Shown: positions 63,973 to 64,000 of the stretch, in pieces | Layout of the letters: each line of letters opens with the position of its first letter | Numbering within the stretch: position 1 is the stretch's first letter | NCBI GenBank assembly: GCA_027313705.1 | Contig: DAHVDE010000085.1 | Coordinates: 47,058 to 111,057, forward strand | Direction of reading: 5' to 3' | Source: Actinomycetota bacterium | Lineage (GTDB): Bacteria > Actinomycetota > Actinomycetes > Streptosporangiales > Streptosporangiaceae | DNA length: 64,000 bases | Made by a program: the position numbers and the translations under genes | Notes under the pieces: model-generated | Told to the model about the DNA's origin: nothing | Seen by the model: the letters and a program-made list of their open reading frames with translations, nothing else | Database searches by the model: none

Positions 63973-64000
63973 GGCGGCGCGAGCACCTGGAGCGACTAGC

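Noticed and set aside
1..64000. tRNA or rRNA genes and insertion sequences
   Set aside because: I found no cloverleaf-like sequence with a T-loop motif, no rRNA segments and no transposase or terminal inverted repeats; a dedicated covariance search could still find small RNAs.

Overview
The window is high-GC (about two thirds G+C by eye) with GTG/TTG starts, many 1-4 base gene overlaps, NrdR with a B12-dependent ribonucleotide reductase, AfsR-like XRE/NB-ARC/TPR regulation and FadE-type acyl-CoA dehydrogenases. This points to a soil actinomycete (Actinomycetota); the order cannot be fixed from sequence alone.

Layout. (1) 1-4184: a light/B12 module. A CarH/LitR-type adenosylcobalamin photoreceptor repressor (partial) faces a translationally coupled FAD oxidoreductase, DUF1365 protein and cyclopropane-fatty-acid-synthase-like methyltransferase. 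(2) 4305-5699: the decayed remains of a zinc-hook AAA ATPase. (3) 5868-10435: a tight three-gene oxidative operon made of an acyl-CoA-dehydrogenase-fold flavoprotein, a haem-oxygenase-like diiron protein, and a HAD phosphatase fused to a cytochrome P450. (4) 10665-14013: a DEAD-box helicase, and an SDR/DUF2867 gene coupled to an internally deleted heliorhodopsin. (5) 14185-19493: two secreted proteins, a large STAND regulator and a cold-shock protein. (6) 19742-28503: an S9 peptidase; an R2lox-type oxidase with an SCP2-like partner; a multicopper-oxidase-fold protein that has lost most copper ligands; DedA, GNAT and TauE proteins; and an arginase-fold protein. (7) 28520-36257: a four-gene ABC-2 exporter operon divergent from a second S9 peptidase, then HIT-like, lipoprotein and membrane protein genes. 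(8) 36490-50071: a 13-gene catabolic cluster containing CoA transferase, CoA ligase, two acyl-CoA dehydrogenases, an HpaB/AbfD-family flavoprotein, nitroreductase, TetR, an RbsABC-type importer, CMD and ABM proteins and an SDR. (9) 50123-59593: a helicase, then a 1702-residue secreted repeat/beta-helix protein followed by three tandem tail-collar proteins, a coupled GNAT and a convergent DUF6916 gene. (10) 59637-63866: TetR, nrdR and nrdJ.

Functional themes. Oxygen and metal redox chemistry recurs (P450, diiron HDO, R2lox, flavoproteins, CFA/FAD lipid module). B12 appears twice (photoreceptor and nrdJ). The best candidates for undescribed biology are the HDO/HAD-P450 operon, the R2lox-SCP2 pair, and the adhesin/tail-collar/GNAT/DUF6916 locus. 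The heliorhodopsin and multicopper oxidase are clear cases of decay or repurposing.
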